The translations under genes and the position numbers were made by a program. The notes under the pieces were generated by a model. It was not told the origin of the DNA. It ran no database searches and saw only the letters and a program-made list of their open reading frames with translations. Below are positions 19,832-30,293 of a stretch of DNA of 64,000 bases, one piece after another. Source of the DNA: Flavimaribacter sediminis (GTDB lineage Bacteria > Pseudomonadota > Alphaproteobacteria > Rhizobiales > Rhizobiaceae); the NCBI RefSeq assembly GCF_019492055.1, contig NZ_JAICBX010000002.1, forward strand, positions 806,001-870,000. Direction: 5' to 3'. How positions within the stretch are numbered: the first letter of the stretch is position 1; each line of letters begins with the position of its first letter.

Positions 19832-20463
19832 TCCGTATCCGTTTCCTTTGCGGGATCACCCGCCATCCGACCGCCTTTCGCAGGATTGCGATAGCGGTCC
19901 AACATCTTTGCGCGCTTCACTACACCTTCACCGGCCTGCCCTGCAAGCACCGCAAGGTGAATTAGGTTGCGGTCGCCCGAAATCGCGGTCATTTCTTCCG
20001 CCGGCAGCAGCCGGAAGGATAAAATTTCATCGCTTCCCGCAGCAACCGCCGCAAACCGCGCCTGATCAAGCTTGCGCACCCCGTCCGCCGCCGCGTCCAC
20101 GGCGTGGAAAACGGCGACCGCCTTGCCTGAACGGATCGCCGCGTCGACCTTCGCGCCGCCCATCACAATCTGACCGGCCTTGCGGGCCATGTTGATCATG
20201 CCGACAAGCGCCGCGACCATCTGCGCCTCGATGGAATCGGCAAGATCGGCCGGCGCCTTCACATCAGCCTTGAGCGCGCGGGCGAAAGCCTTCTTTGCGA
20301 TCGCCTTTTCAATACACTCGCGGCTGGCCGTAACCCAGCAACCGCGACCCGGCAGCCGACCCTTGAGATCGGGAACCACCGTTCCGTCAGGCGCAGCCAC
20401 GAAACGGATCATCTGATCCGCGGTCAGACATTGCCGTGTGACGATGCAGGTCCGGTCGTTCAT
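19828..20463 (-). CDS. YlxR-L7Ae fusion RNA-binding protein
   Basis: A 211-residue fusion. Residues about 1-85 are the YlxR (DUF448) domain: [20 protein letters not shown], then [20 protein letters not shown]. Residues about 95-190 look like an L7Ae/L30e-type RNA-binding domain ([20 protein letters not shown], then [12 protein letters not shown]-like later). The two halves are separate genes in many Firmicutes but one gene in alphaproteobacteria. Role in RNA binding is known only in outline. It sits between nusA (29-bp gap) and infB (4-base overlap), its usual place. Confidence 0.9.
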   Translation of the reverse strand: MNDRTCIVTRQCLTADQMIRFVAAPDGTVVPDLKGRLPGRGCWVTASRECIEKAIAKKAFARALKADVKAPADLADSIEAQMVAALVGMINMARKAGQIVMGGAKVDAAIRSGKAVAVFHAVDAAADGVRKLDQARFAAVAAGSDEILSFRLLPAEEMTAISGDRNLIHLAVLAGQAGEGVVKRAKMLDRYRNPAKGGRMAGDPAKETDTE

Positions 20464-20492
20464 GCCACAACCTCCGGCCGAGCCGGCAGGGT

Positions 20493-22124
20493 TCAGGCGG
20501 ACGCTCCCGCTTCCTGCTCCTCAGCGACGGCCTCGCCTTCGCCTTCCACTTCTTCCGCTTCAGGCTCGGCGAGATCTTCTTCCGTGATCCAGCCAAGAGC
20601 CAGCCGGGCCGCGACGATCATCTGCTCCGCGTCGGCGCGCGACACATCCATGCTGGAGAAAGTTCCGTCGAACTTCTTGGTCTCGCCATCCTTGCGCTCG
20701 ACCCAGCCGACCAGATCGTCCGCGGCGCAACCAGCGAAGTCGTCCATCGTCTTCATGCCTTCCTCGCCGAGCGCCACGAGCATCCCCGTGGTCATGCCGG
20801 GAATGGTTCTCAGATCGTCTTCGACGCCCAGTTCGATGCGCTTTTCCTCAAGCTCGGCTTCGAGGGCGTCCAGATATTCCCGGGCGCGGCTCTGGATTTC
20901 TTCCGCCGTTTCCTCATCGAAACCTTCGATGGAGGCGATTTCGTCCTGATCGACATAGGCGACTTCCTCAACCTGGGAGAAGCCTTCCGACGCCAGAACC
21001 TGGCCGACCATCTCGTCAACATTGAGAGCGTTCATGAAGAGTTCGGTGCGGTCATTGAATTCCTTCTGACGACGTTCCGATTCTTCCTGCTCGGTCAGAA
21101 TGTCGATATCCCAGCCGGTCAACTGCGAAGCGAGGCGCACATTCTGACCACGACGTCCGATCGCGAGCGAGAGCTGATCGTCAGGCACGACGACCTCGAT
21201 GCGCTCTGCATCCTCGTCGAGAACGACCTTTGCGACTTCCGCCGGCTGCAGCGCGTTAACGATGAACGACGCCGGATCGTAGGACCACGGAATGATGTCG
21301 ATCTTCTCGCCCTGCAATTCACCGACGACCGCCTGAACGCGGCTGCCGCGCATGCCGACGCAGGCGCCGACCGGATCGATCGAACTGTCGTTGGAGATCA
21401 CCGCGATCTTTGCGCGGGAGCCCGGATCGCGGGCGACCGACTTGATCTCGATGATGCCGTCATAAATTTCCGGCACTTCCATGGTGAACAGCTTGACCAT
21501 GAATTGCGGATGCGTCCGCGACAGGAAAATCTGCGGTCCACGCTGTTCGCGGCGCACGTCGTAGACAAAGGCGCGAACGCGGTCGCCATATCGGAAGCTT
21601 TCACGCGGGATCAGTTCGTCCCTGCGGATGATGGCTTCGCCGCGGCCGAGATCGACGATGACATTGCCGTATTCGACGCGTTTGACCGTGCCGTTGATAA
21701 TCTCGCCAACGCGATCCTTGAATTCCTCGTACTGCCGGTCGCGTTCGGCTTCACGCACCTTCTGGACGATGACCTGCTTGGCCGACTGGGCGGCGATGCG
21801 ACCGAAATCCATCGGTGGAAGCGGCTCGGCGATAAAATCTCCGAACTGGGCGTCCGGATTGCGGTCGCGGGCCAGTTCGATGGCGATCTGCGTGGAATAA
21901 TCGTCAACCTGCTCAACGACCTCAAGCAGGCGCTGCAGTTTGATCTCTCCGGTTTTCGGATTGATGTCAGCGCGGATGTTCGATTCCGAGCCGTAGCGCG
22001 AACGCGCCGCCTTCTGTATGGCGTCGGCCATTGCGGTGATGACGATCTCACGATCGATGGCCTTTTCGCGCGCCACCGCATCGGCGATTTGAAGAAGCTC
22101 CAGCCTGTTAGCACTGACTGCCAT
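20493..22124 (-). CDS. nusA: transcription termination/antitermination factor NusA
   Basis: A 543-residue NusA. The N-terminal RNA polymerase-binding domain covers about 1-130. S1 follows (GTVKRVEYGNVIVDLGRGEA), then two KH domains with DPVGACVGMRGSRVQAV and LAIGRRGQNVRLASQLTGWD. The alphaproteobacterial C-terminal extension contains helix-hairpin-helix repeats and ends in an acidic tail (Glu/Ala-rich, about the last 30 residues). It binds RNA polymerase and modulates pausing. GGAG precedes the ATG at 22124. The operon rimP-nusA-ylxR-infB-rbfA-truB is intact here. Confidence 0.98.
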   Translation of the reverse strand: MAVSANRLELLQIADAVAREKAIDREIVITAMADAIQKAARSRYGSESNIRADINPKTGEIKLQRLLEVVEQVDDYSTQIAIELARDRNPDAQFGDFIAEPLPPMDFGRIAAQSAKQVIVQKVREAERDRQYEEFKDRVGEIINGTVKRVEYGNVIVDLGRGEAIIRRDELIPRESFRYGDRVRAFVYDVRREQRGPQIFLSRTHPQFMVKLFTMEVPEIYDGIIEIKSVARDPGSRAKIAVISNDSSIDPVGACVGMRGSRVQAVVGELQGEKIDIIPWSYDPASFIVNALQPAEVAKVVLDEDAERIEVVVPDDQLSLAIGRRGQNVRLASQLTGWDIDILTEQEESERRQKEFNDRTELFMNALNVDEMVGQVLASEGFSQVEEVAYVDQDEIASIEGFDEETAEEIQSRAREYLDALEAELEEKRIELGVEDDLRTIPGMTTGMLVALGEEGMKTMDDFAGCAADDLVGWVERKDGETKKFDGTFSSMDVSRADAEQMIVAARLALGWITEEDLAEPEAEEVEGEGEAVAEEQEAGASA

Positions 22125-22176
22125 TTTTGATCTCCGTTACTGTCTCCGATGCGGCTTGGCCGCAATCAGACCGAAT

Positions 22177-22788
22177 TCAATGGGTATTCCCGGTTTCTTC
22201 CCGTTTCGCTCGCGCAGCCTTCGCCGCCTTGTCCGCAGCCAGCGCGTCCCGGATCAGATCATCGGTCAGGATCAGCCTGGCCTCGGTCAACGCCTCGAAC
22301 GGGATACGCACGGTCAGGGCTTCGCCGTAACCCGGCTGATTACGTTCCAGCATGAACGCGTCGTCTTCGGCGGCGGCGATACGCCCCTTGAAACGCCTGC
22401 GATCCTCAACGGGAACCGACGTCTCGCATTTCATCAGATGGCCCTGCCAGCGGGTGAAATCGGACCGCCTGACCATCGGCCGGTCGATGCCCGGGGACGA
22501 CACTTCAAGATGATAGGCGCGATCGATCGGATCCTCAACATCCAGCACCGGCGACAGGGCGCGCGACACAGCCTCGCAATCCTCGACGGTCATGGCTCCG
22601 TCGTTGCGCTCGGCCATGATCTGTAGCGTCAGGCCATTCTGGCCGGATAATCGCACCCGCACGAGACGGAAGTCGATCGACTGCAGCACCGGCTCGACAA
22701 TTGCGGCAATACGCGCTTCAACGCCGGTCTCGGTCACCAGACGCGGTTCTTCCGACTCGTTATCCAGCGGCTTGGTCTGTTCGTTCAA
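22177..22788 (-). CDS. rimP: ribosome maturation factor RimP, TTG start
   Basis: A 203-residue RimP for 30S assembly. Landmarks are [38 protein letters not shown], and [20 protein letters not shown], then the C-terminal SH3-like part. The start is set at TTG 22788 because GGAGAG stands 6-9 bases upstream and the protein then begins close to its relatives. In-frame ATGs at 22863-22855 lie in and beyond a terminator-like hairpin and have no ribosome-binding site. It is the first gene of the nusA-infB operon. Confidence 0.9.
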   Translation of the reverse strand: MNEQTKPLDNESEEPRLVTETGVEARIAAIVEPVLQSIDFRLVRVRLSGQNGLTLQIMAERNDGAMTVEDCEAVSRALSPVLDVEDPIDRAYHLEVSSPGIDRPMVRRSDFTRWQGHLMKCETSVPVEDRRRFKGRIAAAEDDAFMLERNQPGYGEALTVRIPFEALTEARLILTDDLIRDALAADKAAKAARAKREETGNTH

Positions 22789-22811
22789 ACGGCTCTCTCC
22801 GACAGATCCCG

Positions 22812-22848
22812 ACAAACAAAAAGAGCGGGTCCGGTGGGGCCCACTCTT
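22812..22848 (-). terminator. terminator/attenuator in the rimP leader
   Basis: Reverse strand: AAGAGTGGG, a 10-base loop, CCCGCTCTT (one G-T pair), then TTTTTGTTTG. It lies between trmB and rimP. It can end the metK-trmB transcript, but a promoter-like pair stands just upstream at 22875-22903, so transcripts from there would carry it in the rimP leader as an attenuator. Confidence 0.75.
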
Positions 22849-22874
22849 GCTCATCATGATCAAGATTTGTCTCT

Positions 22875-22903
22875 CATATAACGGCGGGAGCGCGCAATTG
22901 CAA
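22875..22903 (-). promoter_or_regulatory. candidate rimP-nusA operon promoter
   Basis: Reverse strand: TTGCAA (22898-22903), 17-bp spacer, TATATG (22875-22880). It starts just after the trmB stop codon and upstream of the terminator-like hairpin. Confidence 0.45.
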
Positions 22904-22923
22904 GGGCGTTTCGCCCTCGACCC

Positions 22924-23616
22924 TCACACCCGGCGAAAGGTGAGATAGGCCGGCGTCCGGTCTTCCCTGACGGCCTTTGCCTCGTAGCGCGTGCCGGGCC
23001 AGCCCGGATAGGGCCGACGCCAATCCTGCGCGGTTTCGGCCCGCCACGCGAAGGCCGGGTGGCTGCGGCAATGCAAAAGCGTCCAGTTGACATAGGTGTC
23101 GATGTCGGAGGCGAAACAGAACACGCCGCCGGGTTTGAGAACGCGCGCCAGGCGGTCGAGGCTTTCCTCGTTCACGAACCGTCGCTTCCAGTGTCGTTTC
23201 TTGGGCCATGGATCGGGATAGAGAAGGTCGACGTGATCGACCGAATTTTCAGGCAGCCAGTCCAGAAGCAAGGCGGCTTCTTCATCGAACAGACGGACGT
23301 TGCGAAGCGGCTCTTCGGCCAGCGCCGCTGCGCATTTCGCCATGCCGTTGACAAAGGGCTCCACGCCGATGAAGCCGGTTTCCGGCTGCTCCGCCGCCCG
23401 GTGGAGAAAGTGCTCGCCGCCTCCGAAGCCGATTTCCAGGCGCATGCGATCGACATCGGCCTCGAAAAGGCCGGCGGCGTCCGCGGGGGATGGACCGGAA
23501 ATATCAATCCGGTAGAGCGGCAGTACGTCGTCTACCGCCTGCCGCTGCTTCGGACGCAGGGTTTTGCCCTTGCGACGCCCGAAGAAGGATCTCTGGTTGT
23601 CACGCCCGGTGGCCAT
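22924..23616 (-). CDS. trmB: tRNA (guanine-N7)-methyltransferase
   Basis: A 230-residue TrmB that methylates G46 in the tRNA variable loop using S-adenosylmethionine. The SAM motif is [15 protein letters not shown] at about residues 60-74. The family signature [19 protein letters not shown] and the C-terminal end [19 protein letters not shown] are intact. It follows metK by 24 bp, so the SAM-making enzyme and a SAM user share an mRNA. Confidence 0.97.
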   Translation of the reverse strand: MATGRDNQRSFFGRRKGKTLRPKQRQAVDDVLPLYRIDISGPSPADAAGLFEADVDRMRLEIGFGGGEHFLHRAAEQPETGFIGVEPFVNGMAKCAAALAEEPLRNVRLFDEEAALLLDWLPENSVDHVDLLYPDPWPKKRHWKRRFVNEESLDRLARVLKPGGVFCFASDIDTYVNWTLLHCRSHPAFAWRAETAQDWRRPYPGWPGTRYEAKAVREDRTPAYLTFRRV

Positions 23617-23640
23617 CAGAACAGAGCAGAGCGACGTCCT

Positions 23641-24882
<1,242 letters not shown>

Positions 24883-25040
24883 ATTCTACCCCAACGGAGA
24901 GGCAGTGTGGCGGAATTGACGTTCACAGGAAAGCCAGATCCGCAAACCACCCCGGACTCATTATCTTGACAGTGCCCGTTCCCGGACACGCGCTGGCAGT
25001 GGTGTTATTGAAGAAGGCGCCCAAAAACAAGCGCAGAACG

Positions 25041-25060
25041 ACATAAATATATCTTGATAT
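25041..25060. promoter_or_regulatory. SamR/SahR-like palindrome upstream of metK
   Basis: Imperfect 20-bp palindrome ACATAAATATATCTTGATAT, 7 of 10 half-site positions paired. Motifs of this shape (ATATnAAGATAT type) belong to ArsR-family SahR/SamR regulators of SAM-cycle genes in proteobacteria. The match is from memory and not scored. Confidence 0.4.
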
Positions 25061-25119
25061 GATTTTTTCGCGACCTGAAGGCGGCGAAGACCAACGCAAA
25101 TTGCGCACAGACATCACAA

Positions 25120-25149
25120 GAAATGACAGCCTCGAAAGGCCGTCATTTC
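25120..25149 (-). terminator. strong hairpin downstream of praR
   Basis: Reverse strand: GAAATGACGGCC-TTTC-GAGGCTGTCATTTC, a 12-bp stem with one G-T pair. The following bases (TTGTGATG) are only weakly T-rich, so it may be a 3'-end protector or a weak terminator. Confidence 0.5.
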
Positions 25150-25184
25150 ATCGAATCCGATTTCTTGGGAGGGAATCCGTCTGG

Positions 25185-25607
25185 TCAGTCGGCTTCCGCC
25201 GCGGCGAGCGACTTTACGAGATCGACGATCTTGCGGCGAACCTTGGGGTCCTCGATCTTGACGAACGCACGATTGAGCTGAAGACCTTCCGAAGAAGAAA
25301 GAAAATCGACCACGTAGTTGGAGCTGGAAGCTTCCGAGCTGCCGCCACGTCCGGTTGACGGGTCGCCCGGCGCGTCTTCAAAGAAGAAAGACACCGGAAC
25401 GTTAAGTATAGAGGCGATATTCTGCAGACGGCTGGCGCCGACCCGGTTCGTTCCCTTTTCATACTTCTGGATCTGCTGGAACGTGATGCCAAGCGCTTCT
25501 CCGAGCTTTTCCTGGCTCATTCCGAGCATTGTCCGTCTCAGACGGATGCGGCTTCCGACATGGATGTCGATAGGATTGGGCTTTTTCTTGTTTACGATCA
25601 TATTCAT
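25185..25607 (-). CDS. praR: XRE-family transcriptional regulator, PraR-like
   Basis: A 140-residue regulator with one Cro/C1-type helix-turn-helix at about residues 16-75 (GSRIRLRRTMLGMSQEKLGE, then ALGITFQQIQKYEKGTNRVG). The C-terminal half is short, with a Gly/Ser linker and a helical tail. Sequence and position next to metK match PraR of rhizobia, which represses biofilm and attachment genes and quorum-sensing functions in Rhizobium and reb genes in Azorhizobium. The ATG at 25607 was chosen (GGAAA upstream); an ATG two codons later is the alternative. It has its own promoter-like sequence at 25740-25768. Confidence 0.8.
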   Translation of the reverse strand: MNMIVNKKKPNPIDIHVGSRIRLRRTMLGMSQEKLGEALGITFQQIQKYEKGTNRVGASRLQNIASILNVPVSFFFEDAPGDPSTGRGGSSEASSSNYVVDFLSSSEGLQLNRAFVKIEDPKVRRKIVDLVKSLAAAEAD

Positions 25608-25739
25608 TTCAAGTTTTCCCGCGGGTACTAAACAAATCCCGCCGTTTGATTGACGATTTAGATGCCGACTGCCAGATTCCCTCGCCCCTGAAACGAACCT
25701 TAAACAACACAAACATCAAGCGTAGGTGTAGTACGGCCG

Positions 25740-25768
25740 AATATGCAATTTTGGATCTTTGACGTCAA
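25740..25768 (-). promoter_or_regulatory. candidate praR promoter
   Basis: Reverse strand: TTGACG (25763-25768), 17-bp spacer, CATATT (25740-25745). It overlaps the lnt stop codon, giving a praR leader of about 125 bases. Confidence 0.5.
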
Positions 25769-27345
25769 TTGCTGCGCGAGAGAAAACCGAAACGACAACT
25801 GAGCGCCCACGCCAAAAGTACTGCGATTATCACCAAAAATAGCAAAGACCTGCCTATACTACCCACAATTAAATGGCGTTTGTACGGAATATTTAAATCC
25901 ACAGATGCAATCACGTTTTGTAAAAGTCCATCTAATACTTGGCCTCGTGCATTAATTCCTGCAGATATTCCATTGTTTGCTGCACGAATCATTGGCAGGC
26001 CGGTTTCAACCGCTCGCACTTGCGCCTGCCGGAAATGCTGCCAGGGGCCGGGCGTTACACCGTACCAGGCGTCATTGGTCACGTTGACGATGAAGTCGGC
26101 CGCCGGGCCTGCTGCGTCAACGCCGTCCGGAAAGATCACCTCGTAACAAATCAGCGGAAGAAAGTGGCGACCATCGGGCAATGGCGCCGTGGCGCGACTG
26201 CTTGCCGCGCTGAAGGCGCCCGGCATGGTGGCGATGGCCTGAAGGCCGATGCTTTCCATCAATTCCTGGAACGGCAGGTATTCGCCGAAGGGAACAAGGT
26301 GGACCTTGTCGGCCGCGGTGACGATTTCACCGGCGTCGTCGATGACGAGAATGGAATTGTAGTAGCGCGTCGCGCCGCCGCTGTTTTCTTGCCTGACCGC
26401 GCCCGTCAGGAGCACCTGCCCTTCCTGCAGCATGTCGGCGATGCGGCCGAGCGCATCGGGATTTTCGGTCAGGAGGAAAGGCAGAGCCGTTTCCGGCCAG
26501 ACGATCAATCCCGGACGCGCCCCGCTTCCCGCATTTGCGCTGCTCAGACGCAGCAGGGTGCTGAAGATCTCCTCGCGCTCTTCGACATCCCATTTGCTCG
26601 ATTGAGGGACAGAAGGCTGCACAATGCGCACGACCGCGCCACTATCCGCCTCATCGCCCGGCTGCGCCAGCGACCAGAAGCCGAAACCGATATGGGCTGC
26701 GACAAGCAGCGCCGCAACGAGCAAAGCGGCGCGCAGACCGTCGCGCGTGACAAGCAACGCAGGAACGCTCGCGACGAACACCGTGAGCGCCGACACGCCG
26801 TAAATCCCGACAATCATGCTCGACTGCATCAAAAGCGGCGTCGGCATCGCGCCATAGCCGATCGTATTCCAGGGAAACCCGGTGAATACGAACCCGCGCA
26901 GCCATTCGGCCAGCCCGAAAGCGAGCGCCAGGGCTGCGAGACGTCCCGCGCCGTCGCACCACATGGCGCGGGCGAGCGCGGCGGCCAGCCCGTAAAACAC
27001 GGCGAGCATGGCGGGAAGTCCGAAAACAGCAAAGGGCAGCGCCCAGACAAAGGCGTAGCCTTCTGCGAACAGTGCGTTGGCGAGCCACCACAGACCGGCG
27101 ACGAAATATCCGAAACCGAACCACCAGCCGGTCCAGAACGCCGGAGACAGCCGACGCAGGAAGCCTGCGTCGGGATCGCCTGTTGCGCCGTCCAGCAGCC
27201 AGACGAGAAAAGGGAACGAGACGAACAGGACTGCGAAGAAATCGAAGGGGGCCAGCGCCAGCACCGCCAGCGCGCCGGCGCCGAACGCACACGCCCACCG
27301 GCTTGCGCCCCAACTCAGCGTAATCTTTCCGGCAAGTCGCTCCAT
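25765..27345 (-). CDS. lnt: apolipoprotein N-acyltransferase
   Basis: A 526-residue inner-membrane enzyme that adds the third acyl chain to lipoproteins. Six to seven membrane helices fill the first 200 residues; the periplasmic nitrilase-like domain follows. The catalytic triad is visible: Glu in IVWPETALPF, Lys in DKVHLVPFGEYLPF, Cys in PLICYEVIFPDG. A last helix closes the C-terminus. The ATG at 27345 (MERLAGKITL) has GGGGAAG upstream; earlier in-frame codons add a tail without a membrane segment. It works with LspA, encoded at 57.9 kb. Confidence 0.95.
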   Translation of the reverse strand: MERLAGKITLSWGASRWACAFGAGALAVLALAPFDFFAVLFVSFPFLVWLLDGATGDPDAGFLRRLSPAFWTGWWFGFGYFVAGLWWLANALFAEGYAFVWALPFAVFGLPAMLAVFYGLAAALARAMWCDGAGRLAALALAFGLAEWLRGFVFTGFPWNTIGYGAMPTPLLMQSSMIVGIYGVSALTVFVASVPALLVTRDGLRAALLVAALLVAAHIGFGFWSLAQPGDEADSGAVVRIVQPSVPQSSKWDVEEREEIFSTLLRLSSANAGSGARPGLIVWPETALPFLLTENPDALGRIADMLQEGQVLLTGAVRQENSGGATRYYNSILVIDDAGEIVTAADKVHLVPFGEYLPFQELMESIGLQAIATMPGAFSAASSRATAPLPDGRHFLPLICYEVIFPDGVDAAGPAADFIVNVTNDAWYGVTPGPWQHFRQAQVRAVETGLPMIRAANNGISAGINARGQVLDGLLQNVIASVDLNIPYKRHLIVGSIGRSLLFLVIIAVLLAWALSCRFGFLSRSN

Positions 27346-27509
27346 CGCTTCCCCGTTACAGGCGGACCAACTGGCCGCGCCGGCGTGACGCACCAAATCA
27401 ACCGACCCGCTTTGCTGCGCGCCGAACGAACGCGAATCAACTGATTCGGACTGCGATGATGGTGTAGAACAATTCCCGCCGGCGCAAAACTGCGGCAAGA
27501 ATCCAGAGG

Positions 27510-28697
27510 CTACCGGCTGAGTTCGCTTTCCTGCGCCTCGGCGGGGTGTTCGGCAGGTTGCGGCGGAACCGGATCGTTGGAGTTATCGGCCTCGACCTTG
27601 ACCGGAACCGGTCTGCGGCGGCGTTCGGCCACCCTTTGCCTCACGATGCGCACGCGGCGAATGCGGCGCGGATCGGCCTCAAGCACATGGAACTCGAAAT
27701 GTGGCAGCGCCTTGACGACTTCGCCGCGCGCCGGAATGCGCCCGAGGATGGAGAAGATCAAACCGCCGAGCGTGTCGACTTCCTCTCCCTTGTCTCCGAC
27801 GTCGAAATCGCCGCCGATCACCTCCGCGATATCGTCGAGCTCCGCCTTGGCGTCGGCGATGAACACGTCTTCGGATTGCCGCGAGATCATTTCGGCCTCG
27901 TCGTCATGTTCGTCCTCGATGTCGCCGACGACGGTTTCCACGATGTCTTCCAGCGAAACGAGACCGTCGGTCCCGCCATATTCGTCAATGACCAGCGCCA
28001 TCTGCGTCCGCGTAGCCTGCATCTTCTGCATGAGGTCCGACGCAAGCATGGACGGGGGCACAAACAGGACGTCGCGGACAAGGCCGGCCTCGTGAACCGT
28101 CTTGTTGAGGTCAACCCGCGCGAGATCGAATTTTTCAACCTTGCGCGGCCGCTCGCGCGTGCTCGCTGCGCCGCCATTGTCCGCCTTGGCTGCGGCTCCG
28201 TTACTGGCGGGCGACCGTCGTCGCCCACGCGCCTGTTTGGTGATATGCGCGAGAAAATCGCGAATGTGAACCATGCCGCGGGGATCGTCGAGCGAATCGC
28301 CGTAAACGGGCATACGCGAATGGCCTGACTCCTCGAAGATTTCAAGCAGCTCGCCAAGCGTCACCGATTGGTCGACCGAACGGATATCGGCGCGCGGCAC
28401 CATCACGTCCTCGACGCGAAGCACCCGGAGCTTCAGAATATTGTCGAGCATCGCGCGCTCTTCCGGGCGGAAGGTCGCGCCGGCGCCGCTTGCGCCAAGG
28501 GCTTCGTTGAGCTCCTCGTCGGGGTGCTGCGTCATGCCGCCCCTGATCAGCCGGACAAGACGGCTCCAAAGCGAGGGCTGCAACTGCGGTTTCAGGTTTA
28601 GCGGTACGAGCGCCCGACTACTCCCCGGCTCGTCGCCGGATCCATCGCCCGTTTCGGCGGCTACGGAAGGAGCGGCCGTCGTTTTATTCTGGTTCAT
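27510..28697 (-). CDS. CorC/HlyC-type hemolysin family protein with CBS domains
   Basis: A 395-residue cytoplasmic protein: two CBS domains (MVPRADIRSVDQSVTLGELL, then RDVLFVPPSMLASDLMQKMQ) and the C-terminal CorC_HlyC transporter-associated domain (FIADAKAELDDIAEVIGGDF). The CBS pair is split by a low-complexity insert of about 40 residues (RGRRRSPASNGAAAKADNGG) that differs between species. It lacks the membrane DUF21 domain, like E. coli CorC/YbeX. Role is linked to Mg/Co efflux or envelope integrity. It lies 6 bp after ybeY, the conserved order phoH-ybeY-corC-lnt. Confidence 0.9.
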   Translation of the reverse strand: MNQNKTTAAPSVAAETGDGSGDEPGSSRALVPLNLKPQLQPSLWSRLVRLIRGGMTQHPDEELNEALGASGAGATFRPEERAMLDNILKLRVLRVEDVMVPRADIRSVDQSVTLGELLEIFEESGHSRMPVYGDSLDDPRGMVHIRDFLAHITKQARGRRRSPASNGAAAKADNGGAASTRERPRKVEKFDLARVDLNKTVHEAGLVRDVLFVPPSMLASDLMQKMQATRTQMALVIDEYGGTDGLVSLEDIVETVVGDIEDEHDDEAEMISRQSEDVFIADAKAELDDIAEVIGGDFDVGDKGEEVDTLGGLIFSILGRIPARGEVVKALPHFEFHVLEADPRRIRRVRIVRQRVAERRRRPVPVKVEADNSNDPVPPQPAEHPAEAQESELSR

Positions 28698-28703
28698 CTA
28701 TCC

Positions 28704-29225
28704 TCAAACCGGATCGGTGTCCTCATAGGGGTCAGATAGGTTGAGTTTCGCCAAAATGCGAGTCTCGAGATTTTCCATCACACGCGCTTGCCCGTCATGT
28801 ATGTGATCATACCCTAGCAGATGAAGCAGTCCATGCACCAGCAAATGCGTCAGATGGTTATCAAAAGGGATCTCCAGGCTTTCCGCCTCGCGCGCGATCG
28901 TATCATACGCCAGAACGATATCGCCCAGGAACACGCCCGGAATATGGCCGGGTTCGAGCGGCGCGGACGGAAACGACAGAACGTTGGTCGGCGCATCCTT
29001 CGAGCGCCAGCGGCCATTGATGAGCCGCATCTCCTCGTCCTCGGTAAAAAGCATCGACACCTCCGTCCCGTTTTCGGGAAACGGCTGGCCATGCTCTGCC
29101 AAATAGTCAGCGGCGCAGCCCAGCACACGCTCGCACATCGCCGACAGGACGCCTTCCGGCTCCCATTGCCCGCCTTCGACCGAAACTTCGATCAGGAGTT
29201 TCTTCGATTGTGCGGGCGAGTTCAT
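28704..29225 (-). CDS. ybeY: endoribonuclease YbeY
   Basis: A 173-residue metalloprotein for 16S rRNA 3'-end maturation and 70S quality control. The zinc-binding motif H-x3-H-x5-H is intact in HLLVHGLLHLLGYDH near residue 130. The preceding conserved strand is TNVLSFP. Its ATG overlaps the phoH stop (ATGA), so the two are translationally coupled. Confidence 0.96.
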   Translation of the reverse strand: MNSPAQSKKLLIEVSVEGGQWEPEGVLSAMCERVLGCAADYLAEHGQPFPENGTEVSMLFTEDEEMRLINGRWRSKDAPTNVLSFPSAPLEPGHIPGVFLGDIVLAYDTIAREAESLEIPFDNHLTHLLVHGLLHLLGYDHIHDGQARVMENLETRILAKLNLSDPYEDTDPV

Positions 29226-30277
29226 TCGGTGTCCGGCTTGCCGCTTTCATCGACCATGCGCTGCTCCGAATCGTAGGCCGCGACGATGCGCGCAACGAGC
29301 GGATGACGGACAACGTCGGTCTCCGTGAAGCGCACGGTGACGACGCCTTCGACGCCCCGAAGGATGTGCAGCGCCTCGACGAGGCCGGAGCGCTGACCGC
29401 GCGGAAGGTCGATCTGGCTCGGATCGCCGGTGACGATCATCCGGGCATTTTCGCCAAGCCGCGTCAGGAACATCTTCATCTGCATCGACGTGGTGTTCTG
29501 CGCCTCGTCGAGTATCACCGCGGCGTTGGCGAGCGTGCGCCCGCGCATGAAGGCCAGCGGCGCAATCTCGATAACGCCGGCGGTGATCGCCCGTTCGACC
29601 TTGTCGCCGGGCATCATGTCGTAAAGGGCGTCATAAAGCGGACGCAGATAGGGATCGACCTTCTCCTTCATATCGCCGGGCAGATAGCCAAGCCGTTCGC
29701 CGGCCTCGACCGCCGGGCGCGACAGGATGATCTTCTCGATCTCGCCGCGTTCCAGAAGCTGCGCCGCGTGGGCGACGGCGAGATAGGTCTTGCCGGTGCC
29801 CGCAGGCCCGACGCCGAAAACCAGTTCCGCGCGATCCATGGCGCGGATATAGGCGTCCTGGGTCGGCGTGCGTGCGGCGATCGTCTTCTTGCGGGTGGCG
29901 ATCTGGGCAAAGGACATGCGGCCCTTGCGCTCCATGGTCGGCAAGGTGAGCTGGTCGTCGGCCGCGACCGACATGCGGATCGCGCCCTCGACGTCGGACG
30001 ATTGCACCTCGGCGCCTTCCTGCAGCCTCTCATAGAGATAATCGAGGGCGCGGCGCGCCTGGTTCGTCGCCTCCTCGGCGCCGTGCAGCGACACCTGGTT
30101 GCCGCGGGCCCGCGCATCGACGCCCAGCTTCTGCTCGATCAGCGCAAGGTTCTGGTCGAACTGGCCGAAAAGCTCTGAGGCGAGACGATTGTTCTCGAAA
30201 GTCAGGACTATGTGGGTGGCGTCTGAAGCGCCGGCGGGATTTCTGTTCGGTCTGCTGCTCGTCTGACTCGTGCTCAA
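29222..30277 (-). CDS. PhoH-like protein (PhoL type), TTG start
   Basis: A 351-residue ATPase. An N-terminal KH-like segment (LTFENNRLASELFGQFDQNL) precedes the P-loop domain: Walker A FGVGPAGTGKTYLAVA, Walker B VILDEAQNTT and a sensor-like IVTGDPSQIDLP. It probably acts in RNA metabolism with YbeY, encoded just downstream with overlapping codons. The start is set at TTG 30277 because AGGAG lies 7 bases upstream; another TTG at 30310 lacks a ribosome-binding site and overlaps miaB. No ATG is available before the conserved region. Confidence 0.93.
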   Translation of the reverse strand: MSTSQTSSRPNRNPAGASDATHIVLTFENNRLASELFGQFDQNLALIEQKLGVDARARGNQVSLHGAEEATNQARRALDYLYERLQEGAEVQSSDVEGAIRMSVAADDQLTLPTMERKGRMSFAQIATRKKTIAARTPTQDAYIRAMDRAELVFGVGPAGTGKTYLAVAHAAQLLERGEIEKIILSRPAVEAGERLGYLPGDMKEKVDPYLRPLYDALYDMMPGDKVERAITAGVIEIAPLAFMRGRTLANAAVILDEAQNTTSMQMKMFLTRLGENARMIVTGDPSQIDLPRGQRSGLVEALHILRGVEGVVTVRFTETDVVRHPLVARIVAAYDSEQRMVDESGKPDTE

Positions 30278-30293
30278 CAGCGGGCTCCTGGCC

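Larger units (their letters stand above)
24883..25184. other. metK-praR intergenic region, 302 bp, no gene
   Basis: No coding region is supported here. It holds the praR 3' hairpin (25120-25149), the SamR-like palindrome (25041-25060), and a possible metK leader of about 130-150 bases with a stem GTGTCCG-GGAA-CGGGCAC on the reverse strand. I could not match the leader to a known SAM riboswitch class. Confidence 0.5.

Noticed and set aside
22789-22863. ATG codons at 22863-22855 as the rimP start.
   Set aside because: They lie at or beyond the terminator-like hairpin, lack a ribosome-binding site and would add residues foreign to the family; TTG 22788 has GGAGAG.
24883-25040. A SAM riboswitch before metK.
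   Set aside because: A leader of suitable length exists, but I could not find the conserved pseudoknot bases of SAM-II or SAM/SAH classes; the upstream palindrome favours protein control.
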